In this document: positions 50,874 through 61,600 of the stretch, piece by piece | Layout: each line of letters opens with the position of its first letter | Numbering within the stretch: position 1 is the stretch's first letter | Source of the DNA: Parietichytrium sp. I65-24A | Lineage: Eukaryota > Sar > Bigyra > Thraustochytrida > Thraustochytriidae | Direction of reading: 5' to 3' | Length of the DNA stretch: 64,000 nt | Assembly: GCA_012862575.1 (NCBI GenBank) | Contig: BLSF01000077.1 | Location: 114,462-178,461, forward strand | Translations under genes and position numbers: made by a program | The notes under the pieces: generated by a model | The model's database searches: none | Told to the model about the DNA's origin: nothing | Seen by the model: the letters and a program-made list of their open reading frames with translations, nothing else

Positions 50874-51370
50874 GGGCGAGCCAGAGCCTTCGACTTTGCC
50901 CGCCACGCTTATCGCCGCGAACTCTAGTCCTCACAACGACCGCATTTGCTGCGCTTTTGCCCTTTGTTCACCGGCCCTCTCCGCTCCGGTGACCTTCGCG
51001 ACTCTCGCAGAGAAGCTGCATGTACATGTACGTCCGCGCAAGTATAAGCTGAACCGAGTCATCGACTTGGACTCGGACTCCAAGCAATGATGTAAGTTTG
51101 TTCAACGTGCATGATGATCCCAAACGCACGTGGACGAAACAAGTAGCCAATGGACTAGCTCTGCGAGGAATGAGGAGGATGAGGAGGATAAGGCTGATAA
51201 GGCCTAGGTTGTATAGTATTGTAATGTATTGTATCATCATGTATCATCGTGCGTGTGTGGCGCAGCGTGTCGTCGCGTCTTGTGTCTCTCGTGTTGCTTT
51301 GTATTGTGTTGTGTTGTGTTCCGGGAGTCGTATTTCATCGAGGCGTCTGCCGCAGGAGAAGTTGGCCAAG
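50874..51370. other. Intergenic region between divergent ankyrin and TPR genes
   Basis: About 500 bp with two outward-facing start codons and so a likely shared promoter region. It contains ATGAGGAGGATGAGGAGG near 51170 and a TGTATTGT/TGTGTTGTG-rich stretch (51208-51320). In-frame upstream ATGs for the TPR gene exist but give a non-mitochondrial, cysteine-rich leader. Confidence 0.5.
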
Positions 51371-52375
51371 ATGCAACGGGCTTTGTGGCGGAGCCCGATG
51401 CTTCGCGTGGCGCTGCAGGCCACGGCACGTCGGGAGCTGAGCTCCAAGTCTTCAGACGGTCTGAAAGGAATAATCGAGCAACACAAGGTGGAGGATATCG
51501 TGAGACAGCAGCATTTGGAGAAAGTTAAGCTGCTGGAGGAGCAGATGAAAAGCAGGCAGCACCCGTCTGGGCTGACGGGGGTTGAGGCTCAGATTAGGAC
51601 GTTACAGGAGCAGGTGAATGAGCTGTTCTCTTCCAACATGCTAGACCAAGCCGCGGAGGTAGCGGAGATATGCAAGGAGACTGTGGCAAGTCACTTTGGG
51701 GAAACGCACCCGGTGTATGCGAGCTCCATGAACAATCTCGGAATGATTTACAAAGGCCTTGGCAAGTGGGAGGAAGCTATTGATGCGTATGCAGAGGCGG
51801 TGCGAGTCTACAGAGACACTTTGGGCGAGCGGCACTCCAATACAGCGATTGCCATGGAGAATCATGCGCACGCCCTGAAAACGATGGCCATGTCTAAGAA
51901 AGGCGTGGAGCGGCACATTTTGTTGGAAAACGCTGTAGCGCTCTTTGAGGAGGTTTTGAAAATGAAAGCTGTAGCGCTTGGAAGAGAAAACGTACAAGTC
52001 GGAATGACTATGCAGAGCCTCGGGTCTGTGATCCGATTGCAAGGGGACAAGGCTCGGGCTACGAAATTGATCAAAGATGGTTTTGATATTGTTGTCCGGC
52101 TGCTGCCAGAGTCTCACGCAGTAGTTGCTACCTGTCATAATAATTTGGGATACGACCTGAAACTTGGAGAGCAATGGGACGAGGCAGAGAAGATGTATCT
52201 AAAAGCACTCGAGATTAGGGAGAAGCTTTTCGGTTTGCAGCACCAAGAGAGCATTGTTTCGCTCAACAACCTAGCAGAGCTGTACTATGCGCAAGGAAAC
52301 GAAGCCGAAGCGCTCAAGTGGCAACACAAGGTTTTGGAAGTTTGTGGATACGATGAGGGAAAGGATCAGAACTGA
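51371..52375 (+). CDS. Mitochondrial TPR protein (kinesin light chain-type repeats)
   Basis: A 334-residue protein. The ATG at 51371 gives a basic, Ser/Arg-rich amphipathic leader (MQRALWRSPMLRVALQATARR) typical of mitochondrial targeting. The frame also runs upstream to in-frame ATGs at 51170 and later, giving a cysteine-rich leader that I judge to be non-coding. A short coiled-coil segment (about 35-90) precedes at least four 42-residue TPR units of the TPR_12/kinesin light chain type (SSMNNLGMIYKGLGKWEEAI, GMTMQSLGSVIRLQGDKA, TCHNNLGYDLKLGEQWDEAE, SLNNLAELYYAQGNEAEA). These scaffolds bind partner proteins. Partner and pathway are unknown. Confidence 0.8.
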   Translation: MQRALWRSPMLRVALQATARRELSSKSSDGLKGIIEQHKVEDIVRQQHLEKVKLLEEQMKSRQHPSGLTGVEAQIRTLQEQVNELFSSNMLDQAAEVAEICKETVASHFGETHPVYASSMNNLGMIYKGLGKWEEAIDAYAEAVRVYRDTLGERHSNTAIAMENHAHALKTMAMSKKGVERHILLENAVALFEEVLKMKAVALGRENVQVGMTMQSLGSVIRLQGDKARATKLIKDGFDIVVRLLPESHAVVATCHNNLGYDLKLGEQWDEAEKMYLKALEIREKLFGLQHQESIVSLNNLAELYYAQGNEAEALKWQHKVLEVCGYDEGKDQN

Positions 52376-53243
52376 TTTTCTGTATGATCTCGCAGAGGAA
52401 GACTAGTAGGCTTGGCAAGTTATTGCAAACATATATACATTATTTTTGGACTTGAAAGAGGCATCATCCATACCTGTATCTTGTTGGTTCAATATGTCTT
52501 CAGGAGCATTTTTTCTTTTGCAAACCAGCTTCAGAGAAAGTAAGGTTTCCCTACGAATTAACGATCGGTGTACGTAATGAGCGGGTGTTATAGGTTGTCA
52601 CGAAGGCTCTGTCATCTGGACCGGGTGAAGGTTCTTTGACCAGATAAAGATTTCAAGACACGAGAAGTATGAGAAGAGAAAAGGGAGACAGGTGTGACTG
52701 ATATATATATAGTTTGGAAGTGAAAAACTATGTGTTGGGTGGTGAATTACGCGAACTGATTGTTTAACGAAGTAGAGCTGATGCTGCTAATTTTTCTGGT
52801 ATGACAAAAACGTTGCGGCCCTGGCCCCGTGATCGGCACAGGAGTCACTATCCTGCGACTGATTTGGTTGGCGAAATAGCTAGTTGATAGGAGAGTTCTA
52901 AATGCACTACAAATGTCTGTTCCCCGGTATCATGAATAGCAAAAGTGCTTTAAATAGATACTTATAAAGTCGAGGTCCTTCCGTATTCTGGCGCTATCAC
53001 AACTTGCGCAAATATGTTATTAAGCGTAACAGCGCTGTCACAGATACCGTTTTCTAATGTGCCCGCCAGCCACACGCCAGGCGAAGAATGTTGATTGGAT
53101 GCAGAAGCATTCCGCGAGTATTCAACACTGAGAGCACACATCGTGAAAGTAAATATATCAACAAGATTACAATCCCGGCGGGGACACGAGAGGAACTAGG
53201 TGACCATGCATTGGCGAACTTTGAAGGAGTGCCCCGACGCGAA
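52376..53243. other. Intergenic region of 0.9 kb
   Basis: Convergent 3' ends of the TPR and PP2C genes. A/T-rich with TATATATATA near 52700. No gene is recognised. Confidence 0.5.
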
Positions 53244-54488
53244 TCAAGTTAACTCAATGTGCAGTTGCGAGGCGTCATGCACCTCGCTAGACTTTTCGTC
53301 ATGAGGGCTCGGTGATGCGGTGGACCCACCATTGTCAGCGACCTGGTCGCCTTTCGTATCTGTCTCCAAGGTGGGCGACGTCTTTGTAGTGCACGGTCCA
53401 CCACTAGACGCCTTTGCCGTGATAGGATTCAAGACCACTAGAAAAATAGTCAAGTTATCGCTACTGAGGCGTCGGCGAGTAGCTTCCATCAATAAAGATT
53501 TGTACATTTCAGTGAGATTCTCTTTTGCCTCGGCGATCCCCTTGCTCAAGCTCATGTTTTCAAAGAATTGTTTTTTGCGGAGTATTCCCACGACTTCCTC
53601 GGTCGTCAGCGCGTCCCACAGACCATCCGTCGCTAACAAGATGCACCTGTGTTTGCTCTCACGAGGTATGACGGTCACGTCAGGCTCGTTGCTGATCGGA
53701 CAGAGCCGCCTAGAAGCGTTGTGGGGCTTATAAGCGATATCGCCTATGGTCCGAGAAACAGCCAAATCCCCATTCACGCGAAAGTCATCGATAAATCCCC
53801 CCGCCAGCTGCACTCTGCGCTCCTCGGCAGGCACAGTAGGTTTATGATCCAGGGTCACAAATTCTAAGGTATAGTCAGCGTTAATTAAAGCTCCACGAGA
53901 ATCTCCGACGTTGAAAAAGGATAAATAATCGCGTTCAACAACCGCCCCCACAAGCGTCGATCCATTATTCTCAGAAGCGACCGGCAACAGCCTGCGCATT
54001 CTTGCGTCGATTTCTGTCACTGCAGCATCCAATCTGTCCCTTGTTCGAGTCTGTCGCTCCTCCGGCACCATAGGTTCACCGCAAAAGTGGCGCTCCACAA
54101 TCCCTGCTAACTGCCTGGACGCGTAATCTGCCACAATGTGTCCCTCACCATCGAGCCCGTGCCCGTCTAGCACAGCGTAGAATCCCGCGTTTCCCCCTCC
54201 CATTTTTGCAGCGATGTGTCTGTCTTCCATGTAAGGGCGGTAGCCTTGGCAAGCCACGTACGTGTACGCCGCTGCTCCTACAGAGTCTGGCTCTTCGCGG
54301 ATAAGATCAACGACGAATGGAGGCATCCCTGCCAGTCGCCGGCGCATTTTCTCGTGGAAGAGGGTCATCCGCAGACAGCAGCTCTTTCGAAACAATCTCA
54401 TCTCCTCCACCAAGGGAGGCATAGCAGGGTTTGGGTCCACATGTGGCGAGCCGTTCTGTTGCTCCTGTTGATCCGATTTCCGCTCCAT
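53244..54488 (-). CDS. PP2C-family protein phosphatase (PPM type)
   Basis: A 414-residue metal-dependent Ser/Thr phosphatase. The catalytic domain spans about residues 80-345 with the expected acidic metal ligands: RPYMEDRH (about 86), VLDGHGLDGEG (about 107), LLATDGLWDALT and SSDNLTIFLVV. Also visible are STLVGAVVERDYLSFFNVGDSRGAL, LAVSRTIGDIAYK and VTLDHKPTVPAEERR. All key residues are present, so it should be active. The N-terminus (1-80) and the C-terminus (about 350-414, Thr/Ser/Asp-rich) are non-catalytic and may hold regulatory sites. The substrate is unknown. The frame extends 63 codons upstream from a TTG; the ATG at 54488 was chosen. Confidence 0.92.
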   Translation of the reverse strand: MERKSDQQEQQNGSPHVDPNPAMPPLVEEMRLFRKSCCLRMTLFHEKMRRRLAGMPPFVVDLIREEPDSVGAAAYTYVACQGYRPYMEDRHIAAKMGGGNAGFYAVLDGHGLDGEGHIVADYASRQLAGIVERHFCGEPMVPEERQTRTRDRLDAAVTEIDARMRRLLPVASENNGSTLVGAVVERDYLSFFNVGDSRGALINADYTLEFVTLDHKPTVPAEERRVQLAGGFIDDFRVNGDLAVSRTIGDIAYKPHNASRRLCPISNEPDVTVIPRESKHRCILLATDGLWDALTTEEVVGILRKKQFFENMSLSKGIAEAKENLTEMYKSLLMEATRRRLSSDNLTIFLVVLNPITAKASSGGPCTTKTSPTLETDTKGDQVADNGGSTASPSPHDEKSSEVHDASQLHIELT

Positions 54489-55029
54489 GGTTGCGAACCG
54501 TGCACTCACCGTTTCGCGCAGGACACTGCTCCAACCCACCCAATCGCGTGCAACACTGAGTCCGGATCCACTGAAATGTCCAACGACCTGGCAGGCAATC
54601 CCAAGCCTGCGATCTCGCACCGTCGAGATTCTGGATGTAGCGAGCGTCTGAGTACGTTTTCGCACCGGAATGTACAAGTATCAGAATTATCACACTTCAG
54701 AAAAATGGATGATGGCAAACTATGCCAAACCCGTGAAAATGCGCACACGAGACTTGAGACTCGAGACGAGCTGCTAAGTTGCCAAGTTGCGATTCTCGAC
54801 AGCACTGTTATCCCCGAATTGCCGCCGATTCCCGCCGAAAGAAGCAAAATCTCCACGCTGGCGCGGTGAATGACCCGCGGTGGTGCGCTGTTGCGCTGGT
54901 GCGCTGGTGCGGTGTTACGAACCAGGGATCGGACTGCACTGTTCAGCAAAGCAAACTAGCCAGCTAGATTTCTCAGCAGGCGCTGCTGGCTCTAAGCTTG
55001 AGGACAGCGTTCTGAGGACAGTAAAGTGT

Positions 55030-55215
55030 CCTCGCTTCTTCTTTCTTTCTTCCTTTCTTCCTAGTGCTGCTAGCTTCCTCGCTAGCTATCCTGCTTCGTT
55101 CCGAGTCTCTGTTGACTCTGTTGACTCTGGTGTGGCTGTTGTCTCTTTGTTTTTTTCTTTGTTTTCTTTGTTTCTTCTTTCTTTCTCTCTTTCTTTCTTT
55201 CTTGCTTTCTTTCTT
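55030..55215. repeat. Pyrimidine-rich TTTC tract
   Basis: About 180 bp of TTTC/TTCT-rich sequence broken by CTGTTGACTCTGTTGACTCTGG. Intergenic low complexity. Confidence 0.8.
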
Positions 55216-56182
55216 GTTTTGGTTCTACTTTGCTTCTAGTTAAGGGTTAACGTCCGTTAATGGGTCTTATCTGTCTTAGCTGTCGATGGTTTCTTCTCTT
55301 TGACATTCTTTGACCGTCCTCCCTGTCCTCCTACCTCACGGACTTCTATGGTATTAGTTGATGAGATATGATAAGATCCTACATTAGTTACTTTCGTTTC
55401 ATTGTGAGATATGGGCATTATTCAGTTTGCCTAAGAGGAAGTAGCACTGCCGATGTTTTCCAGCTCGGCTACTGTCCTGTACACTTGTTAGCTTTTATCC
55501 TTAATACTCGAGTCGTTTCGCGAAGATCAACAGAATCGTTAGTTACTTATCGTGGAGTGGGGACTTGGGAGTCCTACACATTGCTACCCAGTTCAGCGTC
55601 AAAAAACATACTAACTCCTATCTACTACCCCGCATAGTCTTGCCAGCGCTCAGGGACTATCAGTTTCCTAAAACTCCATAATAATAGCGCTGGTTAGCAG
55701 TAGGGAGGAGTAGGGTCTAGCTAGCGAAGCTGTGCGTAGTAGTCAGAGGTATTGAGCCTAACGCTAGCGTACAGTCCTCGTAGTCATGCGTTCGAATCGC
55801 ATTCGAAGTTGTTTTTACCGCACATTTTCATGAACATCGCCTTGGTTAGAATTTTTATTTCGTTCTCACAGTTTGATTCTCTGTATCAAGATGGATTTGA
55901 GAAAATTGAGCAATGCAATTCACTTCCAATGCTGTCAATCAATGATCTCATCCGCTTCGCAAATAGCACGCCACGACCTTGACTCAGAGGTGCGAGGCTT
56001 TCATGCACATGTCAGTTCTAGTCAGTCCCACGGTCAGGGCTGGAGAAGCATGGCGAGGCGCGTCATGAACACCACGCCCGAGTATGAGCTTCAGGAAAAC
56101 ACCTCTCTCTTGGCATCTCTTGGCACCCTTGACACCTCCGCCAGACAAACGAAAGCAACGAAACTGCGCTCTCTGGTACTGG

Positions 56183-56206
56183 GTACCGGTACACGTACTC
56201 GAGTAC
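56183..56206. repeat. Paired palindromes GTACCGGTAC and GTACTCGAGTAC
   Basis: The fourth copy of the decamer (56183-56192) is followed after two bases by the second copy of the dodecamer (56195-56206). A similar but diverged pair lies at 6809-6826. Confidence 0.55.
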
Positions 56207-57133
56207 TCAATTGCTCAATTGTAGTAAATTGCTCTTGTCTTGTGCACCTCCGGGCCACCTTCCCACGCTCATCCATGCACGCTCAGCGCTCGACTGACTC
56301 ACTCGGGCTTTCATGTTCATTTGTTCAAGTTAGATGCAGAGTTAGCGGTCAAGTTTTCTTTTTTTTTTCCAAGTTCGTTGGAGGACGGTTCGAGGGATGT
56401 GGATTGCTCAGTTCGACAAACGAACGTCAGCTGCCAAAGCCAAGCAATCTCTGACAGTTGATCCATAGTAAAGAATTCCAGATGTCAGCTGAGAAAGCTC
56501 AACTTGTAGTCTGCTCCAACTACACTGCCTTTTGACGCAAACAATCTAATCTCGCTGGCGCTTGCACCGTGGCACTGTTCAACCAAAACTGAACCCGACT
56601 TCAGACATTCAGAAGGTGGCTTATTGTAAATTCAGCCAGCCAGCCAGCAACGAGAAGTGAACACTCCTCAGGAGCAAACGCTCTTACAGAGCCATTAAAT
56701 AAAAATATCTATCCATCGCCGTGCGTCTCGCGTCTCCCTGCGTATCCCACGTCCTCCCAGCAACAGTGAACTTTGTGAACTTGTGAATTTGCTTGCACAG
56801 CGCAAAGTGTGGACAAAGAGAACACAAAGAGTGGGAAGATGTGGAATTCAAAGTTTGGAAAGAGCGCAACGAGAAAGAAGCATTGAGAGTATTGAGAGTA
56901 TGGAGAGCAAGAAAAGGGCGAGGGAACAATTGTGAACAAACATGGGAACCTCGTCTGGCCGGATTTCGAGAGAGTTGATAAGTATCAATCAAACTGTGCA
57001 AAGAAGTGCAAAGGGTGGAAAAGAGTGCCAGCTTTTACAAAAGAATGGTGAATGTGACACGCTCGCGGACGCTCGAACTTTAGTAGTCGTTTGATCAAGA
57101 CAGGGGCCGAGCCTCTCACGGTGAGAGGAGGGA

Positions 57134-57206
57134 TCTTGTCTCTTGTCTCTTGTCTCTTGTCTCTTGTCTCTTGTCTCTTGTCTCTTGTCTCTTGTCTCTT
57201 GTCTCT
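57134..57206. repeat. Heptanucleotide array (TCTTGTC)n
   Basis: About ten uninterrupted copies of TCTTGTC end 11 bp before the ATG of the TM6SF gene. Because the unit is 7 bp, the array encodes a seven-residue repeat in every frame; none of the six frames has a stop. Confidence 0.95.
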
Positions 57207-57217
57207 GGGGTTGCAAT

Positions 57218-58471
57218 ATGCGCAGGAAGAAGGCAGGGCAGCAGAGTGGCGGTGGCACCAAACCCAAAAGTCAAAGTCTGCGCACACAGACTGGCCCGGC
57301 GCCACAAGCTGTGCCGGAACTTTGGCCGCTGGCAGTGCCTTGGGTGCTGGTTGGCGCTGTTTCGGTCGGCGCTTGGGGCCTGCTTGCTCTTCTCGAACGA
57401 GAAGAGTTTGCTTGGGCGAAAGATGATCCATTCTGGCTCGCCGCTGTGGGGGGACTGTGCATTGTGGGGACCTTTGCGATTGCGTTTGTAGGAACACTCC
57501 TGGTGCCTGGCGTGACGGTGGGGAACAAGCTCTTAGCGGGCTTCTTTCTCATGACGTGCTGGTCTGCCACGATTGACATATTCCTTGCCTTTGCTGGCAT
57601 CGGAAAAACTAACCTTTCTGCCTTCTACTACAAAACTGGTGAGCCGTACTTTAGCACGGCCTGGGGTTTTGCTGCGCTGTTTTATGATGGGACCGTCCAC
57701 TGGCTGCTGCAGTCAGCGCTTGCTATTCAAATTTTAACCGGAAAGAGCTACTGGCGAACTGGACTGGTGTGGGCAGGGAGCATCCTGAACTCGATGCCAG
57801 TGCTGTTGCTCGGTGCGGCAACAGGCGCGTTCTCCAAAGATATCAAGTTGTCAACCGCCCTTAACACCCCATATGCTTTGATTCCTTTTGGAATCGCTAT
57901 GCATTGTTTCTTCAAACTGCTTGGTTCCCCTTCGGAGAGCAAAAACTCACACATCCACGATGCCTCGCAAGGCCTTTTCAGGCGACTTGCCGAGAGCTCA
58001 CTTTTCCTTTACCACCTTGTATTCATTGCGATACGGTCTCTCCGCGCCATGGTCGTTTTTGGCTCACAGGCTCAAATTGCGAGCTATTGGGTACAAAAGA
58101 TAGAGCCAGTTCTTGGAGAAGAAACCGGCTTCCTTCGCATCCAGGTTGCGCAAGACTTTTTCTTTCAGACAGCATGGCACTTTGCTTGTTTATTTGAAGT
58201 TGGCCTCAGACTGGCGGCGCCAAACTCCTTCCTGGAGACTACCAACCGATTGGTACTGGGCTGGACGTTATATTTTTTCGGTGTGGCGCTTCAAAGTCAG
58301 GTCGGCTGGATTTTTATGGTGCTCTTCAAGTGGGAAAATTACAACCTTGTTGAATCCCCGTACCTCACATCGCACTCTTTGGCACTTTGTGCTCTACAAG
58401 TCGTCTTCGCAGCCCTTCATCTTGGCCTGCGATGGAATTCATCTAGAGTCGGCAAGGCAAAGGGTGCTTAG
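57218..58471 (+). CDS. TM6SF-like multi-pass membrane protein (EXPERA domain)
   Basis: A 417-residue membrane protein with about eight to ten hydrophobic spans. Residues about 70-235 match the TM6SF1/TM6SF2 pattern: GEPYFSTAWGF, FYDGTVHWLLQ, YWRTGLVWAGSIL and TALNTPYALIPF align with the GEPYL…YWDGSVHYL…YRTIGLYWVGSI…IPYTCLP series of animal TM6SF. A second, related half (about 260-417) gives the tandem EXPERA arrangement. Human TM6SF2 acts in the ER/Golgi in lipid loading of lipoproteins; EXPERA relatives (EBP, TMEM97) handle sterols. A lipid-related role in the ER is inferred. The frame extends upstream only through the heptamer array from a TTG; the ATG at 57218 was chosen. It converges with the WD40 gene with 187 bp between stops. 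Confidence 0.82.
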   Translation: MRRKKAGQQSGGGTKPKSQSLRTQTGPAPQAVPELWPLAVPWVLVGAVSVGAWGLLALLEREEFAWAKDDPFWLAAVGGLCIVGTFAIAFVGTLLVPGVTVGNKLLAGFFLMTCWSATIDIFLAFAGIGKTNLSAFYYKTGEPYFSTAWGFAALFYDGTVHWLLQSALAIQILTGKSYWRTGLVWAGSILNSMPVLLLGAATGAFSKDIKLSTALNTPYALIPFGIAMHCFFKLLGSPSESKNSHIHDASQGLFRRLAESSLFLYHLVFIAIRSLRAMVVFGSQAQIASYWVQKIEPVLGEETGFLRIQVAQDFFFQTAWHFACLFEVGLRLAAPNSFLETTNRLVLGWTLYFFGVALQSQVGWIFMVLFKWENYNLVESPYLTSHSLALCALQVVFAALHLGLRWNSSRVGKAKGA

Positions 58472-58658
58472 TTGAGAGTCTTCATAACCAGAAAGTACAC
58501 GGCGTTGTGGGCAACCGCAATCGCTCAGTACGGTTAAGATTGTGAATCATGGGTGCTACAGATAAAAAACAATTCTTTGGTGGGCTGTTTATTTTAGGAT
58601 TTGCAAAGCATCGAAAACATAGAAATAGAATTCCTAATTTTCTTTCTCTCACCATAGA
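58472..58658. other. Short convergent spacer
   Basis: 187 bp between two convergent stop codons, A/T-rich in its second half. It must carry both 3' ends. Confidence 0.6.
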
Positions 58659-61600
58659 TCAACCTGCTGCAAGGTGCTCTATAAGGAGAGTGCGTACTGT
58701 GCTGTGATGCTCAGGGATCAGACTTGCTACAAATTTGCACTCCTCCTCAATGGCGGTACGTAAGAACGCTGATTTCGCGGGCTGCGGGGTCAACAAATTT
58801 GCGATAAAGTAGGCATCTGCGAATCGCTTGCACTCCAAACACTTTTTACTCAAAAGTCCGAGTGAGTACTCTGCGACAGAGGCCTTATCAGCGGAATATC
58901 CAACGAGGCTTACATCGGCATGCACACTTAGAATTGCGGCAAGTTGCCTCAGCGGGTTTACGACCAATCTATGCTTGAGATAGATGCGAACGATGCGGTG
59001 ATACCATGCTGCGTGAGCCTCGTTTCTGCCAGTGCCGGGAATCTTTTGGCACAGCGCAGCAAAATTTTCAGGCACAGACACATGTTCGGAGCCGGGATCA
59101 AGCTCGTTTGGGTGCCAAGACTTGACCAGTTCGCAGCAGCCATCGAAATACAGACTCGTGATGCATACGTTTAACACTTGCTTTGCCGAGACTCCAGGGA
59201 GACTATCTCGGGACACAGCAACCTCCATGTAGCCTAATTCGGCAAATAAATTACTTAACTCGTCGTGATCTTCATTCCGGACATGCTTGCACCATTTGAT
59301 AGCCTTTTCTGGATACCCGGCGCTGAGAAGCGAGCCTATTTTGAAGATTGCTGATTGAGATAGAGGGAAAGAGGTCATCTGTGCTTGCGCTCGATGAAGG
59401 ACGTGAGCTTTTCCTTTCTTCACAGAAATAAGTTTCCCCATGCGCCAAGGAACGCTTCTCACATTTTGAACGCGCAGACTGCGCAAGCTCGCCCTCTCCT
59501 GAACCGGAAGGGGGAGAACGACTTGCTGCTGTTGCGTGCTATTCTTCTTTACTCTTCGAAGGTGGGCATGAGATTGAGATGTTTGGCTCAAGCGTTCCTT
59601 CATATTCTCGTTGAGTTCGTTTTCAAAGCTATTTATTGGGAACGAATTGTAAGTCCCTTTCATGTTCCAGTGAACGCAGCAAATTTTGTTGTTCGACTCC
59701 AAGAGAAAGAGAGTTCCACAAGACCACACCAAATCAGAGATGCGGCTGCGCAAGACCCGGGACCCTTGACACACTATGCAAGCTCGCTCAGATTCTTCGC
59801 TGGAAAGCGTACTCAGCGTCAGAAGAAGAAGCTGCTCGTGGAAAGCGGAGCTGGCCAACGTCAACGCACAGGTAAATGAGCACTTGGAAGGGAGTACGTA
59901 GTTGTCCCACTCCAGCAGCCGAGGCTGTCCGAATGGTTCTCCGACACTGCGCAATCGAAAGACCTCCATGCTTTCACCTTCGCCGTCGCCATCAGCGAAA
60001 ACCCCAGTGCCAATGATGTCCCATTCGAAGAAGACTGCCTGTCCATGACATTGAGACGAGCCCACGCCAATAGGAACGGCAGAGAATGTTGTGCTACTTA
60101 AAGAACTTCGCCTGTTTTCAGGCGCAATGGTCTCGTTGTCGTCCCCTGTGTTTGTGCTTGCGTAAGACTCGCTTCTTTTATCTGCCTCTTCGTCTTCAGT
60201 CTGCAACCCAAAGCCTTCAATGCCATGTTCTTCAGAGCTATATGAATTCTCCTCGTTTACAGATCGAAATGAATGGGGGGACTTGAGGCTCGTGGAGTCC
60301 AAGCCCCCGACGGCGCTTGAATGCGGCGTCCACGCTGACCCAGGTGAGAGGGCCGACTTGGGGTCATCACTATTTTCGTGGCTCTCGCCAAAAGAAATTG
60401 CAAGTAATGGTCCGCCACCAAAAAGACCTTGAATCTCGCACGATGAGAGTGCGACTCTATCTTGTGACCTACCAAGAGCTTGCAAACGACCGACTTCAGA
60501 AACGCTTGCAGAACTCTCAAGCGCGACTTCCGACCCAAAGGCGTATTCCTTGAGAAGTAGCACTGGAGGGTACTCGAGTTTTCGCGTGATCCCCCAGTCA
60601 GGATCATCCGCCACATCAGCATTGAACTTGAGATCCACTGTCAAAGAGCCATGCGCCGCCCCGTTAGCGGAGGAGCGCCGCAACGAAGAGTTTGAGATCA
60701 GTGAAGCCATACGACGGCTCGTTCGAAAGGAGCGCGACTTTGACCCGGGAGATGACTTGGCGCGCTCCACACGTCTATCAGGAGAAGCCGGGGATGTCAC
60801 ACTGTACTTTGGCGGAACGCTGACAAAGAGTTGGACTGCAACGAGGCCGTCCTCTTCAGACAGCGTTTTTGTGCTGGCCAATGGAGACCAGCGCCAAGCG
60901 CAATACGACCCCGCAGCGCAATCAATTGTGGTTCTACTAAGAAGGGGGATGGGACTTCGTTGGTACAGATGCAACTGATACACAATGTAACGAGAGACTT
61001 TTGGCCAGGACACTGCGATCAGAACCAAGTTGCCATTGTAAAGTACATTTGAGCACAAGTGCGCAACTCCAGGCCAGTGCGACTGGTGCACAAACCTGTC
61101 GAGAGGGCGGCCCTGCCAAGGATTCATAACACCAAGATCCTGCGCTTCCATCATTGCAGAAGGATCGCCCGACGAATTCTCAAAGCAGGTTGCCATTAAA
61201 TGCTGGTCCTTGACGAAGAAGCAAAAAGTACCCTGCCTTTCTACTTGAGCGACGCAGCTGTGAGTCCCTGCCGGCGGTTCAAGACAGATGACCCAGGATC
61301 CGAAACGTGTACCGACTCCCACGAGGTTTGGACGTGAGGGATGGAGAAAGAATTCGTAGATGCTATCAGACTCGTCCATGGACACACCGGCAATGTTCCG
61401 GGCAAAGCCGTCGGGGACAGACAAGTTATCTGGCGGTGTAGAATGCCCATCTCCACCACCTTGCTCTGGAGAGTGCGGGGTTTGACTGGACCCCCGCATC
61501 TTTCGCTTCTTAAAGATTTCGTAGATGCTAAAAAACGTATCCAGGTGGACTAAGGACTCAGTCTCGTGTGATGTCGAACCAGCAGCGTCATCTTGCGCAT

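Larger units (their letters stand above)
54489..57133. other. 2.6-kb intergenic region
   Basis: No gene is supported. It contains a CT/TTTC-rich tract (55030-55215), a CTA/TAG-rich block (55560-55790), palindromes at 56183-56206 and a GAGAGTATTGAGAGTA repeat near 56885. Frames of 193 and 119 codons (55873-56454, 54880-55239) lack domains and show no coding-like pattern. A GC-tRNA-like B-box hairpin near 55786 was tested and rejected. Confidence 0.5.

Noticed and set aside
55722-55808. Possible tRNA: a perfect A-box-like word (TAGCGAAGCTG) and a T-arm-like hairpin (ATGCG TTCGAAT CGCAT).
   Set aside because: No acceptor stem pairs around it, no anticodon arm can be drawn, and the box distance of 66 bp is too long without an intron that can be seen.
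55873-56454. 193-codon frame in the intergenic region.
   Set aside because: No domain, no coding-like residue pattern, and it spans the palindromes and low-complexity sequence.
57150-57510. Overlapping long frames on both strands through the heptamer array.
   Set aside because: They are created by the stop-free TCTTGTC repeat; only the frame from 57218 carries a recognisable protein.
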